This document shows positions 46,215 to 55,209 of a DNA stretch of 64,000 bases, in pieces. The notes beneath the pieces are model-generated. The model ran no database searches. It was not told the origin of the DNA and saw nothing but the letters and a program-made list of their open reading frames with translations. The DNA comes from CAYSPG01 sp964432885 (lineage in GTDB: Bacteria; Bacteroidota; Bacteroidia; AKYH767-A; OLB10): contig CAYSPG010000012.1 in the NCBI GenBank assembly GCA_964432885.1, positions 29,664-93,663 on the forward strand, read 5' to 3'. The position numbers and the translations under genes are program-made. The number at the start of each line of letters is the position of its first letter. Within the stretch, counting starts at the first letter, position 1.

Positions 46215-48056
46215 TCACCTCTTAATCACCTTCTCTGTCAACACCTGCCCCGACTTACTTCCCGTAACTTTTAAAAAATAAATTCCTGCATTAAGTTTAT
46301 TCAGCGCAAACGAAAACTCGTTTTCTCCTTTTACCAAACTACCGTTATACAATTTATGAACAAGCTGATTTTGGGCATTGTACAATTCAAAACACAAAAC
46401 CTGGTTTTGAGGATTGGTAAATGCTACCGTAATATTTTCGTCAGCAGGATTTGGAAAAACATTAGCTGACTCACTTTTAGCAGGCAATATATTAATATCT
46501 GTAATTCCATTACCCGATAGTTCAGCAATCCATGTGCGTGTGGTGTGGTTGCCAAATGAGTATGTACCGCTTACCCAAACTATACCGGGTTGATTATATT
46601 TTACCTGGCAACCGGAATAATCACCCCACCGTTCGGTACCGGATATCATACTAATGTAGGAAACTCCGCTACGTACATTTAGTATAGGCGAGTATTGAGT
46701 GTATCCATCAAACAGCACAGCTCCCATGCCCGGATTAACAGTGGCCGATGATTTTAAAAAACCAATAATGGAACTGTCGTTGGTTAGGTGGTTGCTTACC
46801 GGTGCAAGGTTGGCATAAGCTAAATCCATTGCCGTGTCGGCAAGGGTGGATGCTGTAACAGTATAAGTTGGCCCCACAGGATGAATCATCCCATGATATA
46901 TTCCTACATTTCCTGTTGCTGTATCGGTAGTGTTACCCACAAATTGAATATCTAATCCGTTGCTAAATGCGCCAAGTATGCGCGCATCGTTGGTAGCAAG
47001 TTTGTCGGTAAAAGGCTGGTCGGCATCTACCGGCATGCGGTATTGATGGTTTGATTGCAAAGCCTGCACGGCAACCACCTGGCCGGGGGCAAAGGCCGTG
47101 TCGGATACAGTAACTAAAAAAATAGTGTCGTTGCCGGTGCTAAAATTTCGGTTCGAAAGAAATGTCATGCCCGGTGAGTTTAATTGCCACCCTGCCCGCA
47201 CGGGGCATAGGTTACGAAGTGGTGCTCCGTTATGTAATATGTTATTGTGCAATTGCGCATTTAGCGTGTTGCCATTGTAGCCGTCATACTTATTCATTTG
47301 CCAAATAAGGCTTTCGTTAAAACCGGTTTGCCAACTGCTGTCGTTATACAAAAGGTTTACGGTAATAAACAAATCATTTCCTGATAAAGAAAGCATTGGA
47401 AAATCTGTCCACAAACTATTGTTAAGCGGATTGCCGGGCAGCGCGTAAAAATTCCAAGCACCATTGGTAGTATCGCTTTGAGAAAAACCAATAATTACAT
47501 TGCTGGTTGAATCGGTAAATCCATTAAGGCAAACAAAAACAAAACGATTGCTAACGTGGTCGTAAATTATTTTAGGATCAAATTCCTCCTGCTGCAAACC
47601 AAGTACCGATGTGATGGTGTGCAGATTGTAAGTACCAAAAATTTGATTGGTGATAATGTTTTTTGTCCAAATGGTGGTGTTGGTTACCGAGCACACACGG
47701 TCGTTATTCCCAATGGCCATGTCATTATCATTTGGCACGTAGCCATTAAAAGCATTGCCAATAAAATTGCGAAGCATTGCAGGAGGATTAATTACATTTA
47801 ACTTTCGCTCGTCATAAGCTGCGTATTTTTTTGGATAACGATTAGCAATTTCTTTTTTCGCTTTTTCTTTTTCAATATCATCAGCACCATGGTCGGGTTT
47901 TGGCAGATGGCGGTTTTTTACCTGCGGGTTAAAATCGTTTTGTTCATCGCTAAGCACAAGCGTTGCTTTTTTGTGTATCACAAATTTTTGTGATGATTGG
48001 CAAAATGCCTGTGAAATACACAAGCAAATAATTAGCGGAAGCGAAATGTGTTTCAT
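46215..48056 (-). CDS. T9SS-secreted protein of unknown function
   Basis: A secreted protein of 613 residues. The signal peptide ends ISQAFCQ. The central ~450 residues contain strand-rich text with repeated Asp/Asn (YVPNDNDMAIGNNDRVCSV, FDPKIIYDHVSNRFVFVCL, ERWGDYSGCQVKYNQPG) but no named domain; the phrases on 'images seen earlier' type propeller blades suggest a beta-propeller fold. The C-terminal 80 residues are a T9SS type A sorting domain (ANVFPNPADENITVAF, LYNAQNQLVHKL, LNAGIYFLKVTG, EKVIKR). It is transcribed away from the tmRNA gene just upstream. Confidence 0.86.
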   Translation of the reverse strand: MKHISLPLIICLCISQAFCQSSQKFVIHKKATLVLSDEQNDFNPQVKNRHLPKPDHGADDIEKEKAKKEIANRYPKKYAAYDERKLNVINPPAMLRNFIGNAFNGYVPNDNDMAIGNNDRVCSVTNTTIWTKNIITNQIFGTYNLHTITSVLGLQQEEFDPKIIYDHVSNRFVFVCLNGFTDSTSNVIIGFSQSDTTNGAWNFYALPGNPLNNSLWTDFPMLSLSGNDLFITVNLLYNDSSWQTGFNESLIWQMNKYDGYNGNTLNAQLHNNILHNGAPLRNLCPVRAGWQLNSPGMTFLSNRNFSTGNDTIFLVTVSDTAFAPGQVVAVQALQSNHQYRMPVDADQPFTDKLATNDARILGAFSNGLDIQFVGNTTDTATGNVGIYHGMIHPVGPTYTVTASTLADTAMDLAYANLAPVSNHLTNDSSIIGFLKSSATVNPGMGAVLFDGYTQYSPILNVRSGVSYISMISGTERWGDYSGCQVKYNQPGIVWVSGTYSFGNHTTRTWIAELSGNGITDINILPAKSESANVFPNPADENITVAFTNPQNQVLCFELYNAQNQLVHKLYNGSLVKGENEFSFALNKLNAGIYFLKVTGSKSGQVLTEKVIKR

Positions 48057-48099
48057 ACAAATGCAGTTTAGTGGTTAGAGTAATTATTAACTAAAAAAG

Positions 48100-48491
48100 T
48101 GGAGCCGGTGGGAGTTGAACCCACGTCCAGACACGGAATCAATGTGCTTTCTTCATGCTTAGCATTTGCTTAATTGTAGGGATAATGTGTGGCGAAATGC
48201 TTACCGTCATTATCCTTAGCTCTTTTATCTTATTGCTGTGGCAGAGCAACACAGCAACCAGCCTGTATTTTCGATGCCTCTGAACTTACCTCTACAAGCG
48301 TAAGGTAAGAGAGACAGCTTGTTCGGGTACTATCGTACCGGAATTAAGCTAACCCACATAGTGGATTAGGCAGCAAGCGCGTAGTCGTTTTCGCCATTTA
48401 GACGAGTGAGAATCGGGATTAACGGGTGGTATTCACAGCACCCGGCATGCTTACACACCTATTGCACATGCTGTCGATTCCTTTCGGCCCC
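48100..48491 (-). ncRNA. ssrA: Transfer-messenger RNA
   Basis: The RNA that rescues stalled ribosomes. The 5' end GGGGCCGAAAGGAATCGACA and the 3' end with T-arm GGGTTCAACTCCC and acceptor strand GGCTCC form the tRNA-like part; GGGGCC pairs with GGCTCC with one G-U. CCA is not encoded. The tag reading frame at 48366-48395 gives GENDYALAA and TAA, with GGC as resume codon. The length, about 392, is normal for a one-piece tmRNA. The T-run just after the 3' end (48091-48099) probably ends transcription. Confidence 0.97.
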
Positions 48492-48753
48492 AAAGTCAAA
48501 GAACTTTATTGCAAAGGTAACTCTAATAGTATTTAAAAATGATAAATTTTATCTTGAAAAAATACAATAAGCATCCATCAATAATTTTTAAAAACTTCTG
48601 TTGTCGTTCAAAATCAATCACTCCATGCTGATGTGGTTGACCAACTCTTCTATTCCAAACTGTTTTTATCCTATTTTCGCAGCCGTTTCAAACAACAAAC
48701 CTTAACCTTTGTTATTTAATGGTTTGAAACAAAAATTGTGAGTTAATATTTTA

Positions 48754-49896
48754 ATGAGTCAGGAAGTTTACATAACCAAAGCGGCCAAATTTTTACCCAA
48801 TAAACCCATTGCCAATGATGAAATGGAATTGTTTTTGGGGCTGATAAATGGCAAACCATCAAAATCAAGGGGAATAGTATTGCGGAACAATGGTATTAAG
48901 TGCCGCTATTATGCCATGGATAAAAATGGCAATGCAACGCATACCAACTCTCAAATGGCTGCACTTGCAGTAAAGCAACTTTTTAATAATAACGCAAAAG
49001 AAATCAGTTCAATAGATTTATTATCCTGCGGCACTTCTTCTCCCGACCAGTTAATGCCATCACATGGTGTAATGGTGCATGGCTGGTTGCCCGAAACAAA
49101 TGAAATTGAAGTAGTATCTCCAAGTGGAAATTGCTGCTCGGGTATGCATGCGTTAAAGTATGCATGGATGAGTGTAAAACTTGGTCAGGCAAAAAATGCT
49201 GTAGTAACAGGGTCGGAACGTTTATCGCGCATAATGCGTGCCGATAGTTTTGAAGAAGAGGCATCAAAACTGTCGTTGCTTGATGAAAACCCATACATAT
49301 CATTTGATAAAGAATTTTTGCGCTGGATGCTTAGCGATGGCGCAGCAGCAGTTAAACTAAACAATGCCAAAAGCGAAAGTGGTACAAGTTTGCGCATTGA
49401 CGCTATCGAAGGCTTTTCGTTTGCTCATAAAACCGAACCTTGTATGTATCAGGCAAGTGATAAAGTAAATGGTGAGCTAAAAGGATATTCGGACTTTTCG
49501 CAAAAAGAGATTATGTCAAAATCGGTTTTCAGCATTAAGCAGGATGTAAAACTACTAAGCGAAAACATTGTAACTCTTGGAATACCTGCACTTAAAAAAG
49601 TGCTTGAAAACAACCATGTTAAACCAACAGAGATTGATTACTTTATTCCTCACCTGTCAAGCGAATTTTTTAGAAATAAAATTGCCGAACAGATGGAAGC
49701 TGCAAACATTATGATACCCAAAGAAAAATGGTTTACCAACTTATCTGAGATAGGCAATGTAGGCTCAGCATCGGTGTATATGATGCTTGAAGAATTATTA
49801 AACACCGGCAACTTAAAAACCGGTGAAAAAATATTTCTTCTTGTTCCAGAAAGTGCACGGTTTAGTTATGTTTTTGCACTACTTACGGTTGCGTAA
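48754..49896 (+). CDS. KAS III-like ketoacyl synthase
   Basis: A thiolase-fold condensing enzyme of 380 residues, FabH/DarB-like. The catalytic triad is readable: Cys128 in SGNCCSGMHA, His300 in DYFIPHLSSEFF, Asn335 in SEIGNVGSAS. Such enzymes start or join acyl chains, using acyl-CoA or acyl-ACP. It is longer than housekeeping FabH (about 320), with extra sequence before residue 60 and between 160 and 260, as in secondary-metabolism members. First gene of the seven-gene block with BtrH-like, ABC, ACP and KAS II-like genes. Confidence 0.86.
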   Translation: MSQEVYITKAAKFLPNKPIANDEMELFLGLINGKPSKSRGIVLRNNGIKCRYYAMDKNGNATHTNSQMAALAVKQLFNNNAKEISSIDLLSCGTSSPDQLMPSHGVMVHGWLPETNEIEVVSPSGNCCSGMHALKYAWMSVKLGQAKNAVVTGSERLSRIMRADSFEEEASKLSLLDENPYISFDKEFLRWMLSDGAAAVKLNNAKSESGTSLRIDAIEGFSFAHKTEPCMYQASDKVNGELKGYSDFSQKEIMSKSVFSIKQDVKLLSENIVTLGIPALKKVLENNHVKPTEIDYFIPHLSSEFFRNKIAEQMEAANIMIPKEKWFTNLSEIGNVGSASVYMMLEELLNTGNLKTGEKIFLLVPESARFSYVFALLTVA

Positions 49897-49921
49897 GTGA
49901 ATAAAATAAGCATATAGCGTT

Positions 49922-50329
49922 TTGAAAAAAAAAGATTTACCCCAGGACCCAAGTGCGCTTGACAATGTTACACGCGATGTTGTGTATGTTACCGATGATA
50001 AAGGCAATTACACTGCCGAACTTAGCCGGGGGTGGGAAGTAAAAGCCACAGCACTTACTATTGCCTGGCAGGATATTGAACAACGGATAAAAGAAGCAAA
50101 ACTAAAAGTTGACAGTGGCCAGGCCAGCCCGGTTTTATTTTTTATGGAATTAAAACTGATGGATATACCTACACTTGCCGGTTACACAGGCCTTTGGCAA
50201 TGGCAGATAAAACGACACATTAAGCCTTCGGTTTTTAAAACCCTTTCGGCAAAAAAAATTGCAAAGTATGCCGAAGTATTTGAAGTAAGCGTTGATGACT
50301 TTAAAAACTGTATCGTACATGCAGGTTAA
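49922..50329 (+). CDS. Small HTH-like protein of the ACP/ABC block
   Basis: A 135-residue protein starting from a TTG 26 bases after the KAS III-like gene. The front part (DNVTRDVVYVTDDKGNYTAELSRGWEVK) looks like a small beta unit. The rear resembles an XRE-type helix-turn-helix: DIPTLAGYTGLWQWQIKRH, then LSAKKIAKYAEVFEVSVDDF. It could be a regulator or a small structural/adaptor protein of the pathway; I do not know a named family. Its end overlaps the BtrH-like start by 11 bases, so the two are translationally coupled. Confidence 0.72.
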   Translation: MKKKDLPQDPSALDNVTRDVVYVTDDKGNYTAELSRGWEVKATALTIAWQDIEQRIKEAKLKVDSGQASPVLFFMELKLMDIPTLAGYTGLWQWQIKRHIKPSVFKTLSAKKIAKYAEVFEVSVDDFKNCIVHAG

Positions 50330-51332
50330 CTTTAAACATACACAAGCAGCTCATTGCGAAAATGGTGTAACAGTAAATCTTTTGCGTCATATTGGAGTGG
50401 AAAAAATTACCGAGCCACTGGCATTTGGCATTGGGTCAGGATTATTTTTTATTTATATACCGCTTTTAAAAGTAAACAATGGCCCTGCGTTTTCGTACCG
50501 AACCATGCCCGGTCTTATTTTTAAACGCACGTGCAATTCACTTGGCATTCCGGTAACGCGAAAAAAATTTTCATCACCTGAAAAAGCACAGCGCGCACTT
50601 GACGAATGCCTTAGTAACAACCAGCCTGCCGGTTGCCAGGTAGGTGTTTACTTCCTCCCCTATTTTCCAAAAGAATACCGTTTTCATTTTAACGCCCATA
50701 ACCTTGTTGTATTTGGCAAAGAAGGCGACAATTACCTGGTAAGCGACCCCGTAATGGAAACCACAAATGTACTTTCAGCTTATGAGTTAGAGCGTGTGCG
50801 CTTTGCCAAAGGCCCGCTTGCACCCCGAGGCCAATTGTATTATCCCCAATCGAAAACAGAAGTAACCGATGATATGATGCGCAAAGCCATAGTGCAGGGC
50901 ATTAAGAGAAATGTGCGCGATATGCTTCGCATACCAGGCCCGGTGGCCGGTGTTAGCGGCATTAGATATACGGCAAAGAAAATTAGCCGCTGGCGCGATA
51001 AACTCGGCATAAAAACTGCCGGGCTTTATCTTGCACAACTGGTTCGCATGCAAGAGGAGATTGGAACAGGCGGTGGTGGATTCAGGTTTATTTATGCTGC
51101 ATTTTTACAGCAGGCACATGCGTACTTTAAAAACGATGAGTTAATTCGCATTTCTGAACAGTTTACCAAATCAGGCGACCTATGGCGCTCATCAGCAGTT
51201 CAGGCTGCCGGAATTTTTAAAGGCCGAATTACTGCTCAGTCTGACTTTGACGACATGGCCGGTTACCTTTATAAAATAGCCGATATTGAAAAAGAAGCTT
51301 TTGTTTCGTTATCAAAAATAAAATGGAACTAA
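50319..51332 (+). CDS. BtrH-type acyl-ACP transferase (BtrH_N plus DUF4872)
   Basis: A 337-residue protein with a BtrH N-terminal domain (residues 1-150) and a DUF4872-like second half. BtrH itself moves an aminoacyl side chain from a carrier protein to an amine in butirosin synthesis. The fold is papain-like, and a possible catalytic set is Cys13 (AAHCENG), His127 (FNAHNLVVF) and Asp143 (LVSDP). The start is the ATG at 50319; earlier in-frame codons would overlap the upstream gene far more. Sits between a condensing enzyme and an ABC exporter, so it may release the acyl chain from the ACP encoded downstream onto an amine or alcohol. Confidence 0.8.
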   Translation: MQVNFKHTQAAHCENGVTVNLLRHIGVEKITEPLAFGIGSGLFFIYIPLLKVNNGPAFSYRTMPGLIFKRTCNSLGIPVTRKKFSSPEKAQRALDECLSNNQPAGCQVGVYFLPYFPKEYRFHFNAHNLVVFGKEGDNYLVSDPVMETTNVLSAYELERVRFAKGPLAPRGQLYYPQSKTEVTDDMMRKAIVQGIKRNVRDMLRIPGPVAGVSGIRYTAKKISRWRDKLGIKTAGLYLAQLVRMQEEIGTGGGGFRFIYAAFLQQAHAYFKNDELIRISEQFTKSGDLWRSSAVQAAGIFKGRITAQSDFDDMAGYLYKIADIEKEAFVSLSKIKWN

Positions 51333-52073
51333 ATGGATGCCGCCATTTCTGTTTCAAGCCTTCATTTTAAGTATCCCGGGCAAAAAAAAAATTGCCTTCA
51401 AAACATCAATCTTACCATTTTAAAAGGCGAGCGGTTTGGACTATTTGGGCCTAACGGGGCAGGTAAAACCACACTGATGAGCATTATGACAGGCCTGATA
51501 AAACCTGCAACCGGTGCTGCTCATATTTTTGGTTCCAAAATTTTTGGAAGCAATTCAATAAAAAAAACATTTGGTTATGTACCTCAGGATTTCGCATTCT
51601 ATCCTGAGCTAACTCCTGTTGAAAATTTGCAGTTTTTTGGTGCCTGGGCCGGCTTGGATAACACAACCACTAAAAAGCGAACAGATGAATTGCTTGAGGT
51701 TTTGGGCCTTACCGATTTTAGAAACAAACAGGTAAAAACTTTTTCGGGAGGCATGAAAAGAAGAATAAATATTGCAATAAGTGCTATACATAATCCCCAA
51801 ATTTTATTTCTTGACGAGCCTACTGTTGGTGTGGATGTTCAAACACGTGCAGCAATAATTGATTATTTAAAACAGCTAAATGCCTGCGGAACTACTCTTG
51901 TTTACACATCACATCACTTGCAGGAAGCGCAACAACTTTGCAATCATATTGCATTAATTGATGATGGAAAAATAATAGTTGACGGAAACCTTGAAAAAAT
52001 ATTGTCTGAGCATAACCAAAAACGATTGGAAGATTTGTTTTTGCAACTTACCGGACATGCTTACCGCGATTAA
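51333..52073 (+). CDS. ABC transporter ATPase
   Basis: A 246-residue ATPase of the drug/lipid export type (DrrA/CcmA-like). Walker A GPNGAGKTT at 39-47, signature TFSGGMKRRINIA, Walker B ILFLDEPTVGVD, H-loop YTSHHLQEA. It begins on the base after the BtrH-like stop and is followed after seven bases by an ABC-2 permease, so the pair forms one exporter. In this block the cargo is most simply the product of the condensing enzymes. Confidence 0.95.
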   Translation: MDAAISVSSLHFKYPGQKKNCLQNINLTILKGERFGLFGPNGAGKTTLMSIMTGLIKPATGAAHIFGSKIFGSNSIKKTFGYVPQDFAFYPELTPVENLQFFGAWAGLDNTTTKKRTDELLEVLGLTDFRNKQVKTFSGGMKRRINIAISAIHNPQILFLDEPTVGVDVQTRAAIIDYLKQLNACGTTLVYTSHHLQEAQQLCNHIALIDDGKIIVDGNLEKILSEHNQKRLEDLFLQLTGHAYRD

Positions 52074-52080
52074 ATAATTT

Positions 52081-53358
52081 ATGACAAAATTATTTTCAGC
52101 TTTGCTTAAAGAATTCAGGTTGCTTGTTCGCGACAGGGTTGGGCTTGCGCTTATGTTTATTATGCCGGTAATTTTGGTAATTGTTATTACCAGCGTTCAA
52201 AACAGCACGTTTGAGATGGTAAACGACAATAAGATAAAATTGCTTGTTTCCAATAATGATTCAGGAAAAATTTCAAAACAATTTATTGGGGGCATAGCCA
52301 AACTTGGAATGTTTGAAGTAATTACAGGCAAAAGCAATAAAACTTCTGACGGCATTTCGGAGCTAATGAAAATGCATGACGCGCTTGTTGGATTGGTGCT
52401 TCCAGAAAATTTTTCAATTCAATTGCAGCAAAAAGCCAAACACAGTACTGCAAAAGCCCTCACCGAATTTGGAATGACAGGTGATACTGGCATTCCACAC
52501 CCGGCAGTAATATCACCTGAACTGTATTTTCATCCGGTGCTTCAAAAATCGTACAGATACTCTATCAATGGAGCTTTGCAAAGTGTAATGCAGGTAACCG
52601 AAAACAAACTGATGATAGAGCAATTGTACAAAACCATTAACGATAAAGAAATGCCTGATGGTTTTGAAAATGATTTGATGCAAAACAAAATTGTGTTTAC
52701 CGAAAAATTTGCAACCGTAAGTGGAAACAAAACAATACCTAATGCAACACAGCATAACATACCAGCATGGACCGTGTTTGCCATGTTTTTTATTGTAATA
52801 AGTTTGGGCGGCAATGTGGTTAAAGAAAAACTGAGTGGTAGTTTTATCAGGCTTCGCACAATGCCTACGAGTTATTTGCTCAATTTGGCTGCCAAACAAA
52901 TTTTATATGTTAATGTAGTGCTGCTTCAGGTAGTGGTGATATTTGGTATTGGGGCTTTGGTATTTCCAAAATTAGGATTGCCCGTTCTTAATATACCTAC
53001 CGATATTTTTTTACTGGTGCTTGTAACAATAATTTGTGGCTGGTGTGCCATAAGTTATGCCATGTGCATTGGTGTGTTTGCTAATACACAAGAGCAGGCC
53101 AATGGATTTGGAGCCGTATCTGTTGTTTTGTTTGCTGCCATAGGCGGTGTGTTTGTGCCTGCCTTTGCCATGCCTCAATCCTTTAAAATTATCATGAACA
53201 TATCTCCCCTTCACTGGTGCGTTGAATCCTATTATGATTTATTTTTAACGGGAGGCAGTTTTAAAAACATTGCTGGCAATGTTTTACCTTTGCTTGCTGC
53301 AACAGCAATTTTTCAGTTGCTTATATTTATTGGTTTAAAACGAAAGAATTTAATTTAA
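52081..53358 (+). CDS. ABC-2 type permease
   Basis: A membrane protein of 425 residues. One N-terminal helix (VGLALMFIMPVILVIVITSV), then a ~190-residue extracytoplasmic domain, then five helices (from about residue 228: WTVFAMFFIVISLGGNVVKEKL) including an amphipathic region with SGSFIRLRTMPTSYLLNLAAK and GGVFVPAFAMPQSFK. This is the YhfM/LinK-like ABC-2 export topology. Pairs with the ATPase just upstream. Its stop overlaps the ACP start (TAATG), so the exporter and the carrier protein are translated together. Confidence 0.94.
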   Translation: MTKLFSALLKEFRLLVRDRVGLALMFIMPVILVIVITSVQNSTFEMVNDNKIKLLVSNNDSGKISKQFIGGIAKLGMFEVITGKSNKTSDGISELMKMHDALVGLVLPENFSIQLQQKAKHSTAKALTEFGMTGDTGIPHPAVISPELYFHPVLQKSYRYSINGALQSVMQVTENKLMIEQLYKTINDKEMPDGFENDLMQNKIVFTEKFATVSGNKTIPNATQHNIPAWTVFAMFFIVISLGGNVVKEKLSGSFIRLRTMPTSYLLNLAAKQILYVNVVLLQVVVIFGIGALVFPKLGLPVLNIPTDIFLLVLVTIICGWCAISYAMCIGVFANTQEQANGFGAVSVVLFAAIGGVFVPAFAMPQSFKIIMNISPLHWCVESYYDLFLTGGSFKNIAGNVLPLLAATAIFQLLIFIGLKRKNLI

Positions 53359-53630
53359 TGGAAAGAGAACAACTTACGCTCGAATTAAAACAACACATTA
53401 TTAAATACCTTAATCTGCTTGAAAAAACTCCTGCAGACATTGCAAACGACCAGCCCCTTTTTGGTGATGGACTTGGATTAGATTCCATTGACTCCATTGA
53501 GTTGGTTGTAATGATGGAACGCGAGTACGGTATTAAAATTAACGATCCAAAAGAAGGCCGAAAAATTTTTGTAACCATCAATACCATTGTTGATTTTATT
53601 TTGCAGCATCAAAACAAAATTACTTCGTAA
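53358..53630 (+). CDS. Acyl carrier protein of the KAS/BtrH block
   Basis: A 90-residue carrier protein. The phosphopantetheine site is Ser43 in GLGLDSIDSIELVV. The four-helix pattern is typical and the C-terminal helix has INTIVDFILQHQ. The DSI motif rather than DSL is common for secondary-metabolism carriers. It starts on the last base of the permease stop and is followed after three bases by the KAS II-like gene. It is likely the carrier on which the condensing enzymes build the acyl group and from which the BtrH-like enzyme unloads it. Confidence 0.94.
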   Translation: MEREQLTLELKQHIIKYLNLLEKTPADIANDQPLFGDGLGLDSIDSIELVVMMEREYGIKINDPKEGRKIFVTINTIVDFILQHQNKITS

Positions 53631-53633
53631 AAA

Positions 53634-54821
53634 GTGAGCCGCATTGTAGTAACAGGATTGGGTGTAATAAGCCCACTTGGAAACTCAGTAAGCGAAAATC
53701 ACCGGGCACTTACCCAAAGCACCTGCGGCATTTCATCACTCGAGCTTTTTAAAACAAAATATGCAGCCACACTTCGCTTTGGTGAAATTAAAACCGAAAA
53801 CGCTAAACTAAAAGAAGACCTTGCGGCTAATGAAGAAAGCGTAACGCGAACAAGTTTGCTTGCATTGCACGCTTTTAATCAGGCTGTTTCGTCAAGCAAA
53901 CTAATGCCCTCACAGGTTTCATCACCTGATTGTGCACTTGTGGTTGCAAGTACCGTTGGCGGCATGTGTTTAACCGATGAGTTGTATAGCGACTCAAACA
54001 GCCATTCAAAAGGCTCTTCTTTTCTTTCATCATACGATTGCGCTTCTGCTGCCATGTATCTTCAGCACCGGTATCAAATCAAAGGTGTGGTTAATACCAT
54101 TAACACCGCTTGTTCTTCGGGTGCCAATGCAATTATGTTTGGCGCACGCCTGATAAAAAACGGATTTGCAAAACGGGCAATTGTTGGTGGAACCGACAGC
54201 CTTGCAAAATTCACCATCAATGGTTTTAACTCCCTTAACATTCTTGCTCCACAAAATTGCAGGCCTTTTGATAAGGAGAGAAACGGATTAAATCTGGGCG
54301 AAGGCGCGGGTTTTATAGTTCTTGAAAGAGAAGAAGATTGTGAAAACAAAAAAATATATGCTTCGCTTACCGGCTATGCCAATACAAACGATGCATTTCA
54401 CCCATCATCCATTTCAGAAAATGGCGAAGGGCCTTTTCTTGCTATGAGCAAAGCGCTTTTGCTTGCCGGCCTTGAGCCTGAAAAAATCAACTACATTAAT
54501 ACACATGGCACCGGCACAGAAAACAATGATGAAACAGAAAGTAAAGCGATGATTCGTATTTTTAAAATCGTTCCTCCTTTTGCTTCTTCAAAATCAAAAA
54601 TAGGGCACACACTTGGTGCTGCTTCAGCTATAGAATCGGTGTTTAGCATTCTTGCGCTTTCAAATAGTGAATTGTACCCAAGTTTAAATTTTGTTAATCC
54701 TATCGAATCCACTTTGCTTTGTCCGGTTACTAACTATCAAAAAATGAACATACAAAACGTTATGTGCAACTCGTTTGGTTTTGGTGGAAATTGCAGTTCG
54801 CTTATTTTTTCAAAAAGCTAA
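53634..54821 (+). CDS. KAS II-like ketoacyl-ACP synthase
   Basis: A 395-residue FabF/KAS-type condensing enzyme starting from a GTG. The catalytic triad is intact: Cys160 in NTACSSGANAIMFG, His291 in INTHGTGTENND, His325 in SKIGHTLGAASA. Other signatures are VVTGLGVISPLGNSV at the start, PFDKERNGLNLGEGAGFIVLE and the LCNSFGFGGN-like end (MCNSFGFGGNCSSLIF). As the last gene of the block it would elongate chains on the adjacent ACP. No ketoreductase or dehydratase follows; clpS converges 28 bases on. Confidence 0.94.
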   Translation: MSRIVVTGLGVISPLGNSVSENHRALTQSTCGISSLELFKTKYAATLRFGEIKTENAKLKEDLAANEESVTRTSLLALHAFNQAVSSSKLMPSQVSSPDCALVVASTVGGMCLTDELYSDSNSHSKGSSFLSSYDCASAAMYLQHRYQIKGVVNTINTACSSGANAIMFGARLIKNGFAKRAIVGGTDSLAKFTINGFNSLNILAPQNCRPFDKERNGLNLGEGAGFIVLEREEDCENKKIYASLTGYANTNDAFHPSSISENGEGPFLAMSKALLLAGLEPEKINYINTHGTGTENNDETESKAMIRIFKIVPPFASSKSKIGHTLGAASAIESVFSILALSNSELYPSLNFVNPIESTLLCPVTNYQKMNIQNVMCNSFGFGGNCSSLIFSKS

Positions 54822-54849
54822 GAAATCAACATCAAGGATACTGTTACTT

Positions 54850-55128
54850 TTAATCCTCAATGCTTGCCGTAAGGCCACGCTCAATAAGTGCCTGGCACAT
54901 TGGGCGCAAATATTTTACAGTTCCGTTTTTTACATCACACCTGCCTTTGTTATGTACAATTACCGAACACTGCTCGGCTTGTTCCCGCTCATGGCTGCAT
55001 ATGTCAATAAGCGAATCAATAACATAATCAAAAGAGTTTACGTCATCGTTGTACAAAATCAGGTTGCTTTCTTTGGCTGCCTTTTTGTGTGAAGCAGGAC
55101 TTTGAGATACAGATGGCTTGCGGCTCAT
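54850..55128 (-). CDS. clpS: ClpS, adaptor of the ClpAP protease
   Basis: A 92-residue adaptor that delivers N-end-rule substrates to ClpA. The core is NLILYNDDVNSFDYVIDSL with the substrate pocket residues (Asn-Asp-Asp) and then HEREQAEQCSVIVHNKGRCDV. The C-terminus, ALIERGLTASI, is the usual end. The ATG at 55128 gives a short basic-Ser-rich N-terminus; earlier in-frame codons exist but add no conserved sequence. Stands alone between the KAS block and the repeat-bearing gene. Confidence 0.93.
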   Translation of the reverse strand: MSRKPSVSQSPASHKKAAKESNLILYNDDVNSFDYVIDSLIDICSHEREQAEQCSVIVHNKGRCDVKNGTVKYLRPMCQALIERGLTASIED

Positions 55129-55209
55129 GTGTTTTGAATTTGATGCACAAGTATAAAAAGCATTTTTCAAATTCAAAAATACCCAACAAAATGTTTTAAA
55201 CAGTAAATA

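Noticed and set aside
48100..48491. A tRNA gene at the T-arm-like sequence near 48.1 kb
   Set aside because: The T-arm belongs to the tmRNA: the matching 5' strand is ~390 bases away and a tag frame lies between.
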